A DNA stretch of 64,000 nucleotides from Stomorhina lunata (lineage: Eukaryota; Arthropoda; Insecta; Diptera; Rhiniidae): contig OW121741.1 in assembly GCA_933228675.1 (NCBI GenBank), positions 15,734,623 through 15,798,622 of the forward strand, given 5' to 3'. Numbering within the stretch: position 1 is the first letter of the stretch; the number at the start of each line of letters is the position of its first letter. Shown here piece after piece: positions 1 to 12,600 of the stretch. Position numbers and translations under genes: made by a program. The notes under the pieces are model-generated. The model was not told the DNA's origin, made no database searches, and saw only the letters and a program-made list of their open reading frames with translations.

Positions 1-1345
1 TTTTTATAGGAAATTTTTCAAAAATTTCCTATTTTTATAGGACATTTTTCAAAAATTTCCTATTTTTATAGGAAATTTTTCAAAAATTTCCTATTTTTAT
101 AGGAAATTTTTCAAAAATTTCCTATTTTTATAGGAAATTTTTCAAAAATTTCTTATTTTTTATAGGAATTTTTTAAAAAATTTCTTATCTTTATAGGAAA
201 TTTTCCAAAATTTCTTATTTTTATAGGAAATTTTTCAAAATATTTCTTATTTTTATAGAAAAGTTTTTAAAAATTTCTTATTTTTATAGAAAATTTTTCA
301 AAAATTTCCTATTTTTATTGGAAATTTTTCAAAATTTCTTATTTTTATAGGAAATTTTTCAAAAATTTCCTATTTTTATAGGAAATTTTTCAAAAATTTC
401 CTATTTTTATAGGAAATTTTTCAAAAATTTCCTATTTTTATAGGAAATTTTTCAAAAATTTCCTATTTTTATAGGAAATTTTTCAAAAATTTCCTATTTT
501 TATAGGAAATTTTTCAAAAATTTCCTATTTTTATAGGAAATTTTTAAAAAATTTCCTATTTTTATAATAAATTTTTAAAAAATTTCCTATTTTTATAGGA
601 AATTTTTAAAAAATTTCCTATTTTTATAGGAAATTTTTCAAAAATTTCCTATTTTTATAGGAAATTTTTCAAAAATTTCCTATTTTTATAGGAAATTTTT
701 CAAAAATTTCCTATTTTTATAGGAAATTTTTCAAAAATTTCCTATTTTTATAGAAAATTTTTCAAAAATTTCCTATTTTTATAGGAAATTTTTCAAAAAT
801 TTCCTATATTTATAGGAAATTTTTCAAAAATTTCATATTTTTATAGGAAATTTTTCAAAAATTTCCTATTTTTATAGGAAATTTTTCAAAAATTTCCTAT
901 TTTTATAGGAAATTTTTCAAAAATTTCCTATTTTTATAGGAAATTTTTCAAAAATTTCCTATTTTTATAGGAAATTTTTCAAAAATTTCCGATTTTTATA
1001 GGAAATTTTTCAAAAATTTCCTATTTTTATAGGAAATTTTTCAAAAATTTCCTATTTTTATAGGAAATTTCCTATTTATATAGGAAATTTTTCAAAAATT
1101 TCCTATTTTTATAGGAAATTTTTCAAAAATTTCCTATTTTTATAGGAATTTTTTCAAAAATTTCCTATTTATATAGGAAATTTTTCAAAAAATTCTTTTT
1201 TTTATAGGAAATTTTCAAAACTTTCTTATTTTTTAAGGAAATTTTTCAAAAATTTCTTATTTTTTAAGGAAATTTTTCAAAAATTTCTTATTTAATTTCT
1301 TATTTTTTAGAAAATTTTTCAAAATTATCTTATTTAAATAGGAAA
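1..1345. repeat. 31-bp palindromic satellite array A (left edge open)
   Basis: Head-to-tail tandem repeat with a 31-bp period, about 40 copies, running off the left end of the window. Each unit holds a 27-bp near-perfect palindrome, two 13-bp arms (ATAGGAAATTTTT and its complement) around a single central C, followed by a TTTT linker. Copies between about 340 and 1150 are nearly identical, and the last 200 bp (1150-1345) degrade, with indels and unit truncations such as the short unit near 1070. No reading frame and no transposon ends are visible. The period and the A/T-tract palindrome design recur in other arrays of the window, but the sequence is a distinct family. Confidence 0.95.
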
Positions 1346-2084
1346 TTTTTCGAAGATTTCATATATTAATAAAAAATTAATAAATAAAAGAAAAAGTTGT
1401 TAAACAATTCTTGCTGTTAACACTTGAGGGACTTTTAAAAAAGTGTGAATTTGCATGTTTATTAAGATAAAATACAATTTTTATTTGAATTCTTGAATAT
1501 TAAATTTTTCTCCTTTTTCAATTTTTAACCCTTAAATTTTAGGTGTCTATATAATCGTTTCAAACAAAAATGATTGTGTGAAATTTCTAAGATGTTTTCT
1601 TACTTTTCTGAAAATTTAGCTTAATTTCCTAAAATATCTCACATTTTGTAAGATTTTTAGTAAAAAATACGAATAATAATTTTTTTGTAATTATACTCAT
1701 TGTTCATTTTTATCCCTAAAATTTAGAGTTATCTTTTATTAGTTTTCAACAGAAATTATATTATAAAATTTTTAAAATGTTCTCTTACTTTTTGCAAAAT
1801 TCCGCTTAATTTCCTAAAATATTACAGATTTTATCAGACATTTAGTGAAAAATGAATTTTAATTTTTTTTTTCTAACTTCCACCACCATTTACGGGTATT
1901 GCATAATAAATTTTGGCTGATATATATATGTATCGCATAGAAATGTTGGTCTGAAACCTCCTTAAAGTATGCATATTGCTTTAGAATTACTTCCAAGATC
2001 CAATATTCTGCACTAGCGTTTTGAATGCATGATCATTAGGGTATCAGTTATTTTTCAAAATTGGAATTTGTTTCGCGTCAACCC

Positions 2085-2763
2085 CCAGATTGGTTTGAAT
2101 TGCTAAAAAAGGGGAAAGCGTGCCCTTGTTCCGCCCAAACTGTAAAAATTGAAATTATTTCTCGAAAATCTATGATTTTAAATCAATAATGTGAGGAAAC
2201 GGTTCATGGTATCAATATCAATTTTTGTGAGTTTTATTCTTCCATTTATTTGTTTTATGACACCGAAATTTTCAAAAACTCAAAAAATGATTTTTGAAAC
2301 CGATCCTAGGAAAAGGTATAATTATCTAATATAAAAAAAAACTAAGTATGTTTTATAATATTTAGACAAAACTCAAGTATTTAGTACTTAAAGGCCTTAG
2401 AATTGTAGATCATGCCTTATTTGGGAATTTTTCTATTCTAAAGTAAATTTTTTGCAGCATATCCTTAGGCTTATTTCTTAGGTTACGAATTTTGGGGAAT
2501 AAATTTAAATATATCCAACACTATTTTTTTAGTTAGTTGATTTAAAATAGAGCTATTTTAGTTCCCTTTTATATATTATATTTATTTTTTTAATAATTAA
2601 TTTTTTTTTTTGATAAAATTTTATTATAACCAAAAATACTCCCATTTTTCCCCATACAAATAATTTTTACAGTTTGGGCGGGTCAAGGGCAAGCTTTTCC
2701 CTTATCCGATTGAGCTCAAATTTTCAAGGAACTATTTTTTTTAAACAGATCGAACCAATCTGG
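2085..2763. mobile_element. Inverted-repeat (MITE or foldback-like) element remnant
   Basis: The arms at 2085-2150 and 2662-2763 are imperfect reverse complements. Both begin on the outside with CCAGATTGGTT, and both contain a 20-base exact inner match (CCGCCCAAACTGTAAAAATT at 2131-2150 and its complement at 2662-2681), joined by similar GGGAAAGCG/TGCCC sequence. The right arm is about 36 bp longer because of an insertion or because the left arm has a deletion. The interior (2151-2661) is AT-rich and has no transposase frame. A clear target-site duplication is not visible, so an inverted segmental duplication is an alternative. Confidence 0.5.
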
Positions 2764-3148
2764 AATGGTTAATTTCATAAGTTTTCATATTTTCTTAAAC
2801 TTAGAAAAAATTTTAAAATTTTTCAATCAATTTTGTGCTTCAAAATTTTATGAAGACTTTAAAATGGTTTCCAAAAATTTAACTAAGCATTTAATTTTCA
2901 TTAAATCTTAGTAATTTCTTAAAAAAAATTAAAATTTTGTTACATTTTTTGAAAGTTTTTTTTTTTTCTATAAAATTATAAATTTTTTTTGTGATTTCAC
3001 TAGGCTTTTATATTCTTTGTATCAAACTTTTTTCAACTATTTTTCTTGTTATTAAAACTTTGAAATGTCTAGTTTATATACCAAAAATTTCATTCAATTC
3101 TCATAATTTTTTCATATTTTCTTAAACATTTGGAAAAAGGTCTTTACC

Positions 3149-3174
<26 letters not shown>
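3149..3174 (+). repeat. Poly(A) homopolymer run, 26 A
   Basis: An uninterrupted run of 26 adenines. It could be an old retroposon tail or simple slippage. I see no reverse transcriptase or SINE body immediately 5' of it. Confidence 0.9.
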
Positions 3175-3179
<5 letters not shown>

Positions 3180-4763
3180 TTTTATCTATAATTGCCATCA
3201 TAATTTCTTCTGGTAATTAACTTTGTATATATTATAAGATTTCTCAATAATTAAACAAACTTGTAACTTTTCTTGTCATCTAAATTATATTTTTTCAAAG
3301 TTAATAATTTGTCTTTACTTGGGGTGTGGGCTCTGTAGCTTAGTCATGTTCAAATGAAGTTTTGAGATCCCCTTGGTTTATAGCAAATTAATAAGGAAAT
3401 TAGCACTTAAATGTTTACTTAAGCATAACAATTTTGTTGTTGTTATTTTCAAAACGACAACAAAATAAACAATATGTAGGTATTTTTGAAACGAAAAAGA
3501 CCATTCATTCATTTTATTCCATCATTCCGTCATAAAGTCATTTCAACTTTAAAAGAAAGAAATTTTAGAATGCACTCAAGCATTCCATTTCATACATAAA
3601 AGACCCGGACGTTTTAAAGCTGTAAGAAGAAAAAAAACTCAGAACTTATATTCTTTCCCAAATCATTATAAAACTGGGAAACAAAACAACAATTTGGTTT
3701 AATTAAAAAATTGGAAACAAAAGTTTTTTTTCTGAAGAATATAAATATGAAAGCAAATCATCCCGCATCTACCATAAACATATGATTGATTCCCAAACAA
3801 AGGTTGACTCAAGAGTCACTTCACATGAAAGAACTTTATTTGTTTTTTTTTTCTTCAGTTTTGAGACAAAAAAATAACAAATTTGTAACAGAATTAAAAA
3901 AGCCAATGAGGCCTAACCGTCAGTTTGTATTTAAATATTTTTTTCCTCTGAAAAATTTATGAAGCTTGAAATGTGGATTTCTGGTGCAAAAGGAAGGGAA
4001 TTTCGTTCCATCATAAAAGCAGGAAAATAGGAACAGGAAGTCAAAAAAACACTTCCCTAGAATACGAACTTATAACAGAACTTTTGTTGACTTAGTCAAA
4101 AATATTTTAATTTTTTTGACTGAATAAAAAAAAGTGTTAAAATTTCTTTTGTTATAAAAAATAAGTTAGTGTTAAAATTTTTTCTAAATTTTTTGTACAT
4201 TTAAAGAAAACACTATAAAGCTTTTATAACAAAAAAAAAAGTTTGAAAAAGTTTCAAACTCTGTTAGTTATAGACCAACGAAATCCGAAAATTTCAACTA
4301 TTTCTTTATAACAAATTTCCCATTCATTTTTTTAATTATTTTGGCCTTAATGATATAGTCAAGAGGTTTTATACTCTTGACTATTCTCAACAAATTCGGG
4401 GGGAGGACTCAAATTTGTTGATTCTTAAATTTCTGAAAATGTAAAAATTTTAAATGTTATAAAAATTATGTCATAGTGGAAAAAATATTAATATTCTTTT
4501 ATATTTTTCAAGTAAGCACTCCAAAGCTTTAATAACAAGAAAAATAGTTTAAGAAATTTGAAAAATAAGCTAAATATGGAATCTCAAAATTACTAATAGG
4601 TTTCCCTTAATTTGACATTAAATTTTTCTTAAAATTCTTTGTCTTCAATTTAACTATATCTAATATTGGCACTTGACCTCCTTTGACAAAATAATCTAAT
4701 GAATAAAATTTTAGTTGTAAAAGATTAAAGTTTTCTTAATTTGCTTTTTTGAAATTTTTTTTT

Positions 4764-7700
4764 TGATATCGAAAATTTTCTATAGGAAAATTTTGTATCG
4801 AAAATTTTTTATAAAAAATTTTGTATAAAAAAAGTTTGTATAGAAAATTTTCTTTAGAAATATTTTAAATCGAAACTTTTCTAATAAAAATTTCATATTG
4901 AATTTTCTATAGAAAAATTTTATATCGAAAAAAAAAAAAAATTTATGTTAAAAATTTTTTTTTTTAATTTCTTATAGAAAACTTTTACATCAAAAATTTT
5001 CCATAAAAAAATGTTATATCAAAAATTTTCTTTAGAAAATTTTCTACTGAAAAATTTTTTATCAAAAATTTTCTAAAAAAAAAAATTTGTATCGAAAAAT
5101 TTTATGTCGAAAATTTTCTTTCGAAAAATTTTGTATCGAAAATTTTCTTTAAAAAATTTTTATATCAAAAATTTTCTATAAAAAATTTTGTATCGAAAAT
5201 TCTTTTCAGAAAAATTTTGTATCGAAAATTTTCTATAGAAATATTTTATGTCGAAAATTTTCTATAGTAAAATTTTATAACGAAAAATTAAAAACAAAAA
5301 AAAATTATATTAAACATTTTTTACAGAAAACTGTTACTTGATTTTTCCATAGAAAAATGTTCGAAAATTTTCTACGGAAAAATTTTTTATCGAAAATTTT
5401 ATCGAAAAATTTTATGTCGAAAATTTTCTTTCGAAAAATTTTGTATCGAAAATTTTCTTTAAAAAATTTTTATATCAAAAATTTTCTATTTAAAATTTTG
5501 TATCGAAAATTCTTTTCAGAAAAATTTTGTATCGAAAATTTTTTTCAGAAAAATTTTATATCGAAAATTTTCTAAGAAAAAATTTGTATCGAATATAAAA
5601 AAATATCGAGTATTAAAAAATTTTATATCGAAAATTTTCTTTAAAAAAATTTTACATCAAAAATTTTATATAGCAAAAAATTTATAGAAAAAATGTATAG
5701 AAAACTTTTGTATCAAAAAATTTTATGTCAAAAATTTTAGTTAGAAAAATTTTGTATCGAAAATTTTCTAAGAAAAATTTTCTAAAGAAAAATGTTATAT
5801 CGACAATTTTCTTTAGAAAAATTTCATATCGAAAATTTTCTACGGAAAAAAATTTTCCATTAAAAAATTTTTCATCAAAAATTTTGTACTGAAAAATTTC
5901 GTATCGAAAATTTTATTTAGAAAAATTTTGTATCAAAAATTTTATTTCGAAAATTTGCTATAGAAAAATTTTATATAGAAAATGTTATATCGAAAATTTT
6001 CTTTAAAAATATTTTATATCAAAAATTTTCTATAAAAAAGTTTTATATCGAAAATTTTTTGTAGAAAAATTTAACGTCGAAAAAATTTATATTGAACATT
6101 TTCTTTAGAGAAATTTAATATCGAAAGTTTTATACTGAAAAATTTTATATAGAAAATTTTCTACAAAAAAATGTATATCAAAAATTTTCTATAGAAAAAT
6201 TTTGCATTAAAAATTTAGTTTAAAAAAATTTATATAGAAAATTTTCTATAAAAAAAATTTGCCATTAAAAAATTTTTCATCGAAAATTTTGTACAGAACA
6301 ATTTCAAATTGAAAATTTTCTTTAGAAAAAATTTGTATCAAAAATTTTCTATAGAATAGAAAATTTGCTATAGAAAAATTTTATATTGAAAATTTTGTAT
6401 CGAAAATTTTCTATAGAAAAATGTTATATCGAAAATTTTCTTTAAAAATATTTTATATCAAAAATTTTCTATAAAAAAGTTTTATATCGAAAATTTTTTG
6501 TAGAAAAATTTTACATCGAAAAAATTTATATTGAAAATTTTCTTTAGAAACATTTAATATCGAAAATTTTATACTGAAAAATTTTATATAGAAAATCTTA
6601 TATAAAAAAAAATTTATATCAAAAATTTTCTATAGAAAAATTTTGCATTAAAAATTTTGTTTAAAAAAATTTTATATCGAAAATTTTCTTAAGAAATATT
6701 GTATATCAAAAATTTTATAATAAAAATTGTGTATCGAAAATTTTCTATAGAAAATTTTTTTATATTAAAAATTTTCTTTAGAAAAAAGTTACATCGAAAA
6801 TTTTTTATAGAAAAATGTTACAACGAAAATTTTCTTTAGAAAGTTTTCTACTCAAAAATTTTCAATAAAAAATTCTCCATTGAAAAATTTTATGTCGAAA
6901 ATTTTCTTTAGAGAAATATCATATGGAAAATTTTCTACGGAAAAATTTTATATCATAAATTTTCTATATTTTATTTTATATATTTTCGATGAAGAATTTA
7001 ATTTTATTTTTTTATTTTCGATAAAAATTTAATTTAATGGAAAATTTTTTATTTAATTTTTTCAAAAATTTTCCATTAAAAAATTTTTCATCGAAAATTT
7101 TGTAAAGAAAAATTTCGTATCTAAATTTTTCTTTAGAAAACTTTTGTATCGAAAATTTTCTATAGAAAAATTTTTTTATAGAAGAATTTTATATCGAACA
7201 TTTTCTAAAGAAAAATTTTGAAACGGAAAAATTTTCTATCAAAATTTTTCTATAAAAAAAATTTATATCTAAAATTTTCTATGGAAATATTTTGTGTAGA
7301 AAAATTTTGTATTTCGAAAATTTTCTATAGAAAGATTATATTTCAAAAGTTTTCTATAGAAAAATTTTATATTGAAAATATTCTATGGAAACATTTTATA
7401 TGGAAAAAGTTTATATTGAAAATTTTCTATAGAAGAATTTTTATTAAATATTTTCTTTAGAAAAATTTCATATCCAAAAGTTTCTACGGAAAACTTTTAT
7501 ATCAAAAATTTTCTGCAAAAAAAACATTTATATCTAAAATTTTCTTGAGAAAAATTTTATATCTAAAATTTGCTTCAGAAAAATTTTGTATCTAAAATTT
7601 GCTTTAGAAAAATTTTGTATCAAAAATTTTGTATTAAAAAATTTTGTATCAAAAATTTTCTTTTTATATCAACAATTTTCTATAAAAAAAATTTGTATTG

Positions 7701-7767
7701 AAAATTTTATGTAAAAAAATTTTTTATTAAACATTTGCTATAGAAAAATTTTGTATCGAAAAGTAAA
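4764..7767. repeat. ~29-bp tandem array B with CGAAAATTTTC / CTATAGAAAAATTTT core
   Basis: About 100 diverged head-to-tail units of about 29 bp (range 27-30). The consensus alternates TATCGAAAATTTTC with TATAGAAAAATTTT. Divergence between neighbours is much higher than in array A, but multi-unit blocks are duplicated: 5091-5238 matches 5401-5548 (offset 310), 5982-6230 matches 6421-6670 (offset 439), and a block beginning CCATTAAAAAATTTTTCATC recurs near 5856, 6254 and 7069. Open frames inside it translate to repetitive F/K/I/N-rich peptides with the unit's periodicity and are not genes. Confidence 0.92.
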
Positions 7768-9404
7768 AAATGGATTTTCTATAAAAATTAAATAATTCTT
7801 AAAAAAAAATTTATTATAAAAAAAAGTGTCCGAATTTTTAAATTTTTACAAAAAATATGAAAGACTTGAAAAATTTGAAAGGTTTTTTGTGAGTTCAAAA
7901 AAACACTTTAAAGTTTATATAACTTGAAAAATTGGACAAAAGAGTTTTATTATCCGCTTGTTACAAGCAAACAATGTTACAAAAAAATGTCCTTATTTAA
8001 AGCAAGTATAGAAAATTTTCTTTTCCATTGATTTTGAATTGTATCTAATATCCAAACATAACCTCTCTTGGCAACTTAATCTTGTGCATAATATTTCAAT
8101 TTTAATGTCTGCCTTTTTTATTTTATTACAAAATTACGAGGGAAGTATGAAAACAAGACCCTCCCCAAACCCGGGACTCCTTTAGTTCTCCTCTATTTAT
8201 ATCTTAAAAACCTAAAAATTCCCATACTTTTAAAAATTTTCCTTTAAAGCCTTAATATTTTTATATGGATATACATCTATGAGAAATAAATAGTATTTCT
8301 TGTTCACTATTAGTTCCGGTTGATTAAACTTTAATATCCCTAACACGTAAAGGAACAATGAATGGCCAAGAATAAACTGTCACACATTCTCTCTATCTTT
8401 CGGTATTTCGTTTCTAATAACAAATGATAGTTATTAGTGGCGACAGCTCTACATGTCGAACAAAAAAAAAAAAAAAATAAACGAAATCGAACACCCATAA
8501 AGGAAAAGGCACACGTTATTATTTCGAACGAACCTTTTTTGGGAATTTAAAATTTCTTTTCTAAAAATGTCTGTCTTTCCATTGTCGTTGCGCTCACTGA
8601 AAAAGGTATGCGCGCCCCCCATCAGCACACAGGTGTCACACTTCATTTAATTTTTATAGAAATAAAAAAACACAACAAATTCATGTAATTATCGGTAATT
8701 GGTTACTTTTGTTCTTTAAATGGTTATTAATTATTTTTAACTAAGAAACACTTTTCTTCCAAAGTTAATATAAAAGAATTTAAGAAATTATTTTGATTTT
8801 AATAATTTAAAAATTAATATGCATTTAATGAAAAACCTTTACTTAAAAGGCAGAGCGCTTTCTTTAATCGGGGGAAATCTTTGTTTTAAAATAATTATAA
8901 TGAGATTTTTTTAACGAAAATTTTATAGAAAACAATTTAATGACTTAAAGGTGTCGCCTAAGCAATTATGAAAAGTTTTCGGGCGGCATAGACAAAGTAT
9001 TATTCCTTTTTATAATAATTACAAAAAAAATCGTATTTCCAACTTCATTCTCATATTCCTTGATTAGTTTTGAATATTTTTAAACAGAAATACATTTACG
9101 TAAACTCTAGAATGTTCTTCAACTATCACAAAAAAAATGGTAAATTTACTTAAATATTACATATTTTATAAGACTTTTAATAAAAACAAAATTTTGAAAT
9201 TTTTCTAAAAATTTTTTAGACTTTTTCAATATTTTTTAAATTTTGAAAACTAAACCCTTTTCGCCTAGTTAATGTATTCAAACATTAACTTTAACTTTCC
9301 CTTGGACTTTTTTAAATTTTTACAAAAATGTACTTTTTGATTTTTAATTTCATTGTTCTCAAAAAGTTTCTAACATTTTTGAACTAAAAAAGTTTTATAA
9401 AAAC
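7768..9404. other. Unique AT-rich stretch, no gene seen
   Basis: No supported gene. The stretch at about 8330-8650 is less AT-rich, with a short run of GCGCGCCCCCC near 8608-8618 and GTGTCAC near 8632. This composition contrast is the only sign that it may be constrained or regulatory. A 65-codon minus-strand frame across it has no recognisable domain and ends in a low-complexity F-rich tail, so I do not call it. From about 9000 the DNA grades into diverged repeat blocks. Confidence 0.5.
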
Positions 9405-9890
9405 TTTGAAATGTTTTTTTGGCTTTTGTGAAACAAATTTTTAGATTTCATATATTTTTACCAAAGTTATAAGATTTTTAGTAAATTGACCTCAAAACTA
9501 ATTTTTAAAATTTTTATAAATTTTGTTAAAAATTTGCAGCAAAAAATTTCTACAAAAAAAAAAAAAATAATAAAGTTAAAAAAATTGCTTTAATAAAAGA
9601 TGTCATTATTTCATTTCGAAAGTTTTGTTGTTTTATTAAACAAATTTAGAAGTTTTTGAAAAAATTTATTTCTTTCTATTTGACGTTTCTTTAAAAGTTT
9701 TCAATATTTTTGAATGGAAAAACATTTATATAAACCTTAGAATGTGTTTTGACTTTTGAAAAATACAATTTTTGATTTTATTAGTTTTTACCAAAGTTAT
9801 GAGATTTTTAGTAAATTGACCTCAAAACAAATATCTAAGGTTTTTTTAAGTTTTGTTAAAAATTTTTATCAAAAAATTTCTACAAAAAAA
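9405..9890. repeat. Two diverged direct copies, offset ~320 bp
   Basis: Blocks at about 9405-9570 and 9735-9890 align over roughly 155 bp and share ACCAAAGTTAT, GATTTTTAGTAAATTGACC and AAAATTTCTACAAAAAAA. Weaker relatives lie at about 9115-9190 and at 1570-1860. This looks like a decayed tandem family with no coding content. Confidence 0.75.
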
Positions 9891-10079
9891 TTTAAGTTTA
9901 AAAAACTGCCATATGTCAAAACTTCATTTTTGTTATTTTACTAAACAAATTTGAAAGCTTTTTCTAAACTTCAGATATAAAAAAAAATTTATTTCGCAAA
10001 AATTTTCCAATAAAGACATTTTTTGAGAGGATTTTTTTAGATAAAATGTTCTCACAGATAAAAGCTTTTTTTACAAATA

Positions 10080-11250
10080 TGAAAATGAAATATTTATATG
10101 AAATATTTATCCCAAAGCTTTCTATAAGTTTTTGATCTTTGATTTTAAAAGCTTTACTCGCAAACTCAGTTTAAAGAAAACTTTTATAAAATTACTTCTC
10201 TTGAACTATTTAATATTTTTAGTATTTTTCTACTTTTCAAGCCTTTAATACGAAATATTTATCACAAAGCTTTCTATGAGCTTTTCATCTTTGATTTTGA
10301 AAGTTTTACTCTTAAATATAGTTCAAAGAAAAGTTATTTTTCTGTTATTCAAGCTTTTAATATGAAATATTTGTCTCAAAGCTTTCTATAAGTTTTTAAT
10401 CTTTGATTTTTAAAGCTTTGTTCGCGAGCCCAGTTTAAAGAAAAGCTTTTATTGTAAAAGTATTTCTCCAAAACTTTTTAATATTTTTAGCATTTTTCTG
10501 TTATTCAAGCTTTTAATATGAAGTATTTATCGTAATGCTTTATATAAGCTTTTTATCTTCGATTTTTAGAGCTTTACTTGCAAACACAGTTTAAAGAAAA
10601 ACCTTTATTGCAAGACTTCTCTAAAACTTATAAATATTTTTAGAATTTTTCTCTTATTCTCTTATTTAATATGAAATATTTATCAGAAAGCTTTCTTTAT
10701 GCTTTAAATCCTTGATTTTGAAAGCTTTACAGTTTATAAAAAAGCTTTTATTATTATGTTTTATTATTATCTCTTGTTCAAACTTTTTTTTTAAGAAACT
10801 TAATAAAACTTCAAAACTTGAAATATATTTTTACAATAAAAGCTTAAAGGCAGCTTTCCATGCTAGAAGCTAAATAAATTTTGAATTCAAAGCATTTCTA
10901 TTTTGGTAAATCTTGTAAAAATTCTAAAACTGAAAAAGGTTTAGCAGCTGGTTCTAAAGAAAAGCTTTTAAAAATGTTTAAGAAATATTTTTACTATAAA
11001 AGCTTTAACGCTTGAGAATTTAAAAACAAACTTTACCTAAACATTGACTTCGAATGTTTCAAAGCATTTAATAGTTTTTTTCTATTATTCAAGCTTTTAA
11101 TATGAAATACTTATCACAAAGATTTTTATAGGCTTTTAGTCTTTGATTTTGAAAGCTTAACTCGCAAACACAGTTTAAAAATGCTTTTGGAACTTATTTT
11201 TATTAAGCTGTGGAACTTATTAACATTTTTAATATTTTTCTGTTATTCAA
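10080..11250. repeat. ~150-bp tandem family with AAAGCTTT core
   Basis: Diverged tandem units recognised by the succession GAAATATTTATC..AAAGCTTTC, CTTTGATTTT..AAAGCTTTAC, CAGTTTAAAGAAAAGC, and AATATTTTTAG..TTTTTCTGTTATTCAAGC. Unit landmarks fall near 10107, 10257, 10370, 10527 and 10680, so the period is about 150 bp with one shortened unit of about 113 bp. A further separated copy lies at about 11060-11250. Every unit carries several copies of the AAGCTTT motif. An open frame of 114 codons at 11181-11525 overlaps the last copy; it is rich in F, L and K, resembles nothing I know, and is probably chance. Confidence 0.85.
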
Positions 11251-11852
11251 GCTTTTTGACAATAAACTTTATAAAGCTTTGTAAACTCAAGTATTCCTTC
11301 AAAATGTTTCCCAACCAAAATTTAAATTCTTTAAAATTTCCTTTTGAATATTTAAAAAAAAAAACTTTAAACTTCAACTATTTTTTCCTTCTATTTTTAA
11401 AAGTCTGCCCAAAAACTATGTGGGATTTAGTAACCAAACGAAAAAAAGTCATTTATAGTTTCCCTTGGCCTTCCCAGAAACCATATCTTATTTCCGTTTC
11501 CCAAGAAAAAGCAGCAGACTTTTGACGCCGGTTTTCATAGACATTTTTTTTTACTCCTGAAAAAACTTTCATCTTATGTCGTTAGGAAAAAAACAAAAAA
11601 TTCCCTTTAATATTAACGTCTAGAGGTAGAAACATAACAAAAACTTGGAAAACAATTTTTTGTTTCTTAAACACTTTTTTTCGGGGGGAAATAGTTATTT
11701 ATTTTATTCATTATTTTGCAAAGTTTCAAAGTAGAAATTTTTTCTTTTCAAAATTTTGAGCAATATGAGGGGGGAAATTTAAGATATCAGACAGTTTTCA
11801 TTGATGTTTATACTTGCAAAAGAGTGTTAATGAATTTATTGGAAAATTTAGA
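11251..11852. other. Non-repetitive spacer, no gene seen
   Basis: Mixed AT-rich sequence between two tandem families. The portion 11400-11530 is slightly more GC-rich and carries the end of a 114-codon open frame without a recognisable domain, a start context or flanking splice sites that I would trust. Confidence 0.4.
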
Positions 11853-12600
11853 TTTAAAGCTTCAGAGAAATGGAGGAGATAAAAGGCAGGTTTGAGGAAA
11901 TTGAAGGGTTTAAAGAGAAAAAGCTTTAAAGAAGCTTTTTTGGGCAAATTGGTTTTATAAAGTTGAGGCTGGTGTTATAAACTTTGTTGATTGTGAGGTT
12001 TCAAATCTCAGCGGTATCAAAAGCTCATAAATTTTGTGAAGCTTTTGGAAAGCTTTTATATAAAATTAGTTAAATTAACTTAAGAAATGTTTTTTTATTC
12101 AAACTTGTTGAATTTTGATTTAAAGTTTGAGAGGAATGGAGGATTTGAAGGTAAGATTCGAAGGAAATGTTGTGTTTAAAGAGAAAAATCTTGAAAGAAG
12201 CTTTTTTTACGCACATTGGTTTTATAAAGTTGAGGCTGATATTAAAAACTTTATTGATTATAAGGTAACAAATCTCAGCGGCATCAAAAGCTCACAAATT
12301 TTGTAAAGCTTTTGGAAAGCTTTTATATAAAATTAGTTAAATTAACTCAAGAAATGTTTTTTATTCAAATTAGTTGAATTTTGATTTAAAGTTTGAGAGG
12401 AATGGAGGATTTGAAGGGAAGATTCGAAGGAAATGTTGGATTTAAAGAGAAAAAGCTTTAAAAAAGCTTTTTTTACGCACATTGGTTTTATAAAGTTGAG
12501 GCTGATGTGAAAAATTTTGTTTATTATGAGGTTTCGAATCTCAGCAGCATCAAAAGCTCATATATTTGGCAAAGCTTTCAAAAAGCTTTTTTTTTATTAA
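11853..12600 (+). repeat. ~265-bp tandem repeat, three copies
   Basis: Three head-to-tail copies start at 11853, 12119 and 12383 (periods 266 and 264), each at a TTTAAAG(C/T)TT..GAG(A/G)AATGGAGGA landmark. Shared blocks include TTGGTTTTATAAAGTTGAGG, AATCTCAGCGG(C/T)ATCAAAAGC and the paired AAAGCTTT motifs. The third copy is truncated near 12600. Copies 1 and 2 are highly similar, and copy 3 keeps the same order with point changes. No frame is conserved across the copies. Confidence 0.9.

Larger units (their letters stand above)
1346..4763. other. AT-rich non-coding stretch, no gene seen
   Basis: Low-complexity AT-rich DNA with no convincing reading frame on either strand. It includes two diverged copies (about 1570-1680 and 1760-1860) of a block containing CTTAATTTCCTAAAATAT, offset by about 190 bp; related blocks recur near 9.1, 9.4 and 9.7 kb. 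It also holds the inverted-repeat element at 2085-2763 and a 26-base A run at 3149-3174. From about 3300 to 4760 the DNA looks unique, with many short A/T runs and no recognisable feature. I read it as intron or intergenic DNA. Confidence 0.6.

Noticed and set aside
1..1345. CRISPR-like array (31-bp repeats)
   Set aside because: Units are contiguous with no unique spacers, and spliced receptor exons show the DNA is eukaryotic.
3149..3174. Retroposed gene or SINE marked by the poly(A) run
   Set aside because: There is no upstream body, promoter box or target duplication. It is likely simple slippage.
5357..7460. Open frames of 72 and 80 codons in array B
   Set aside because: They are direct translations of the ~29-bp repeat, giving F/K/I/N-rich periodic peptides.
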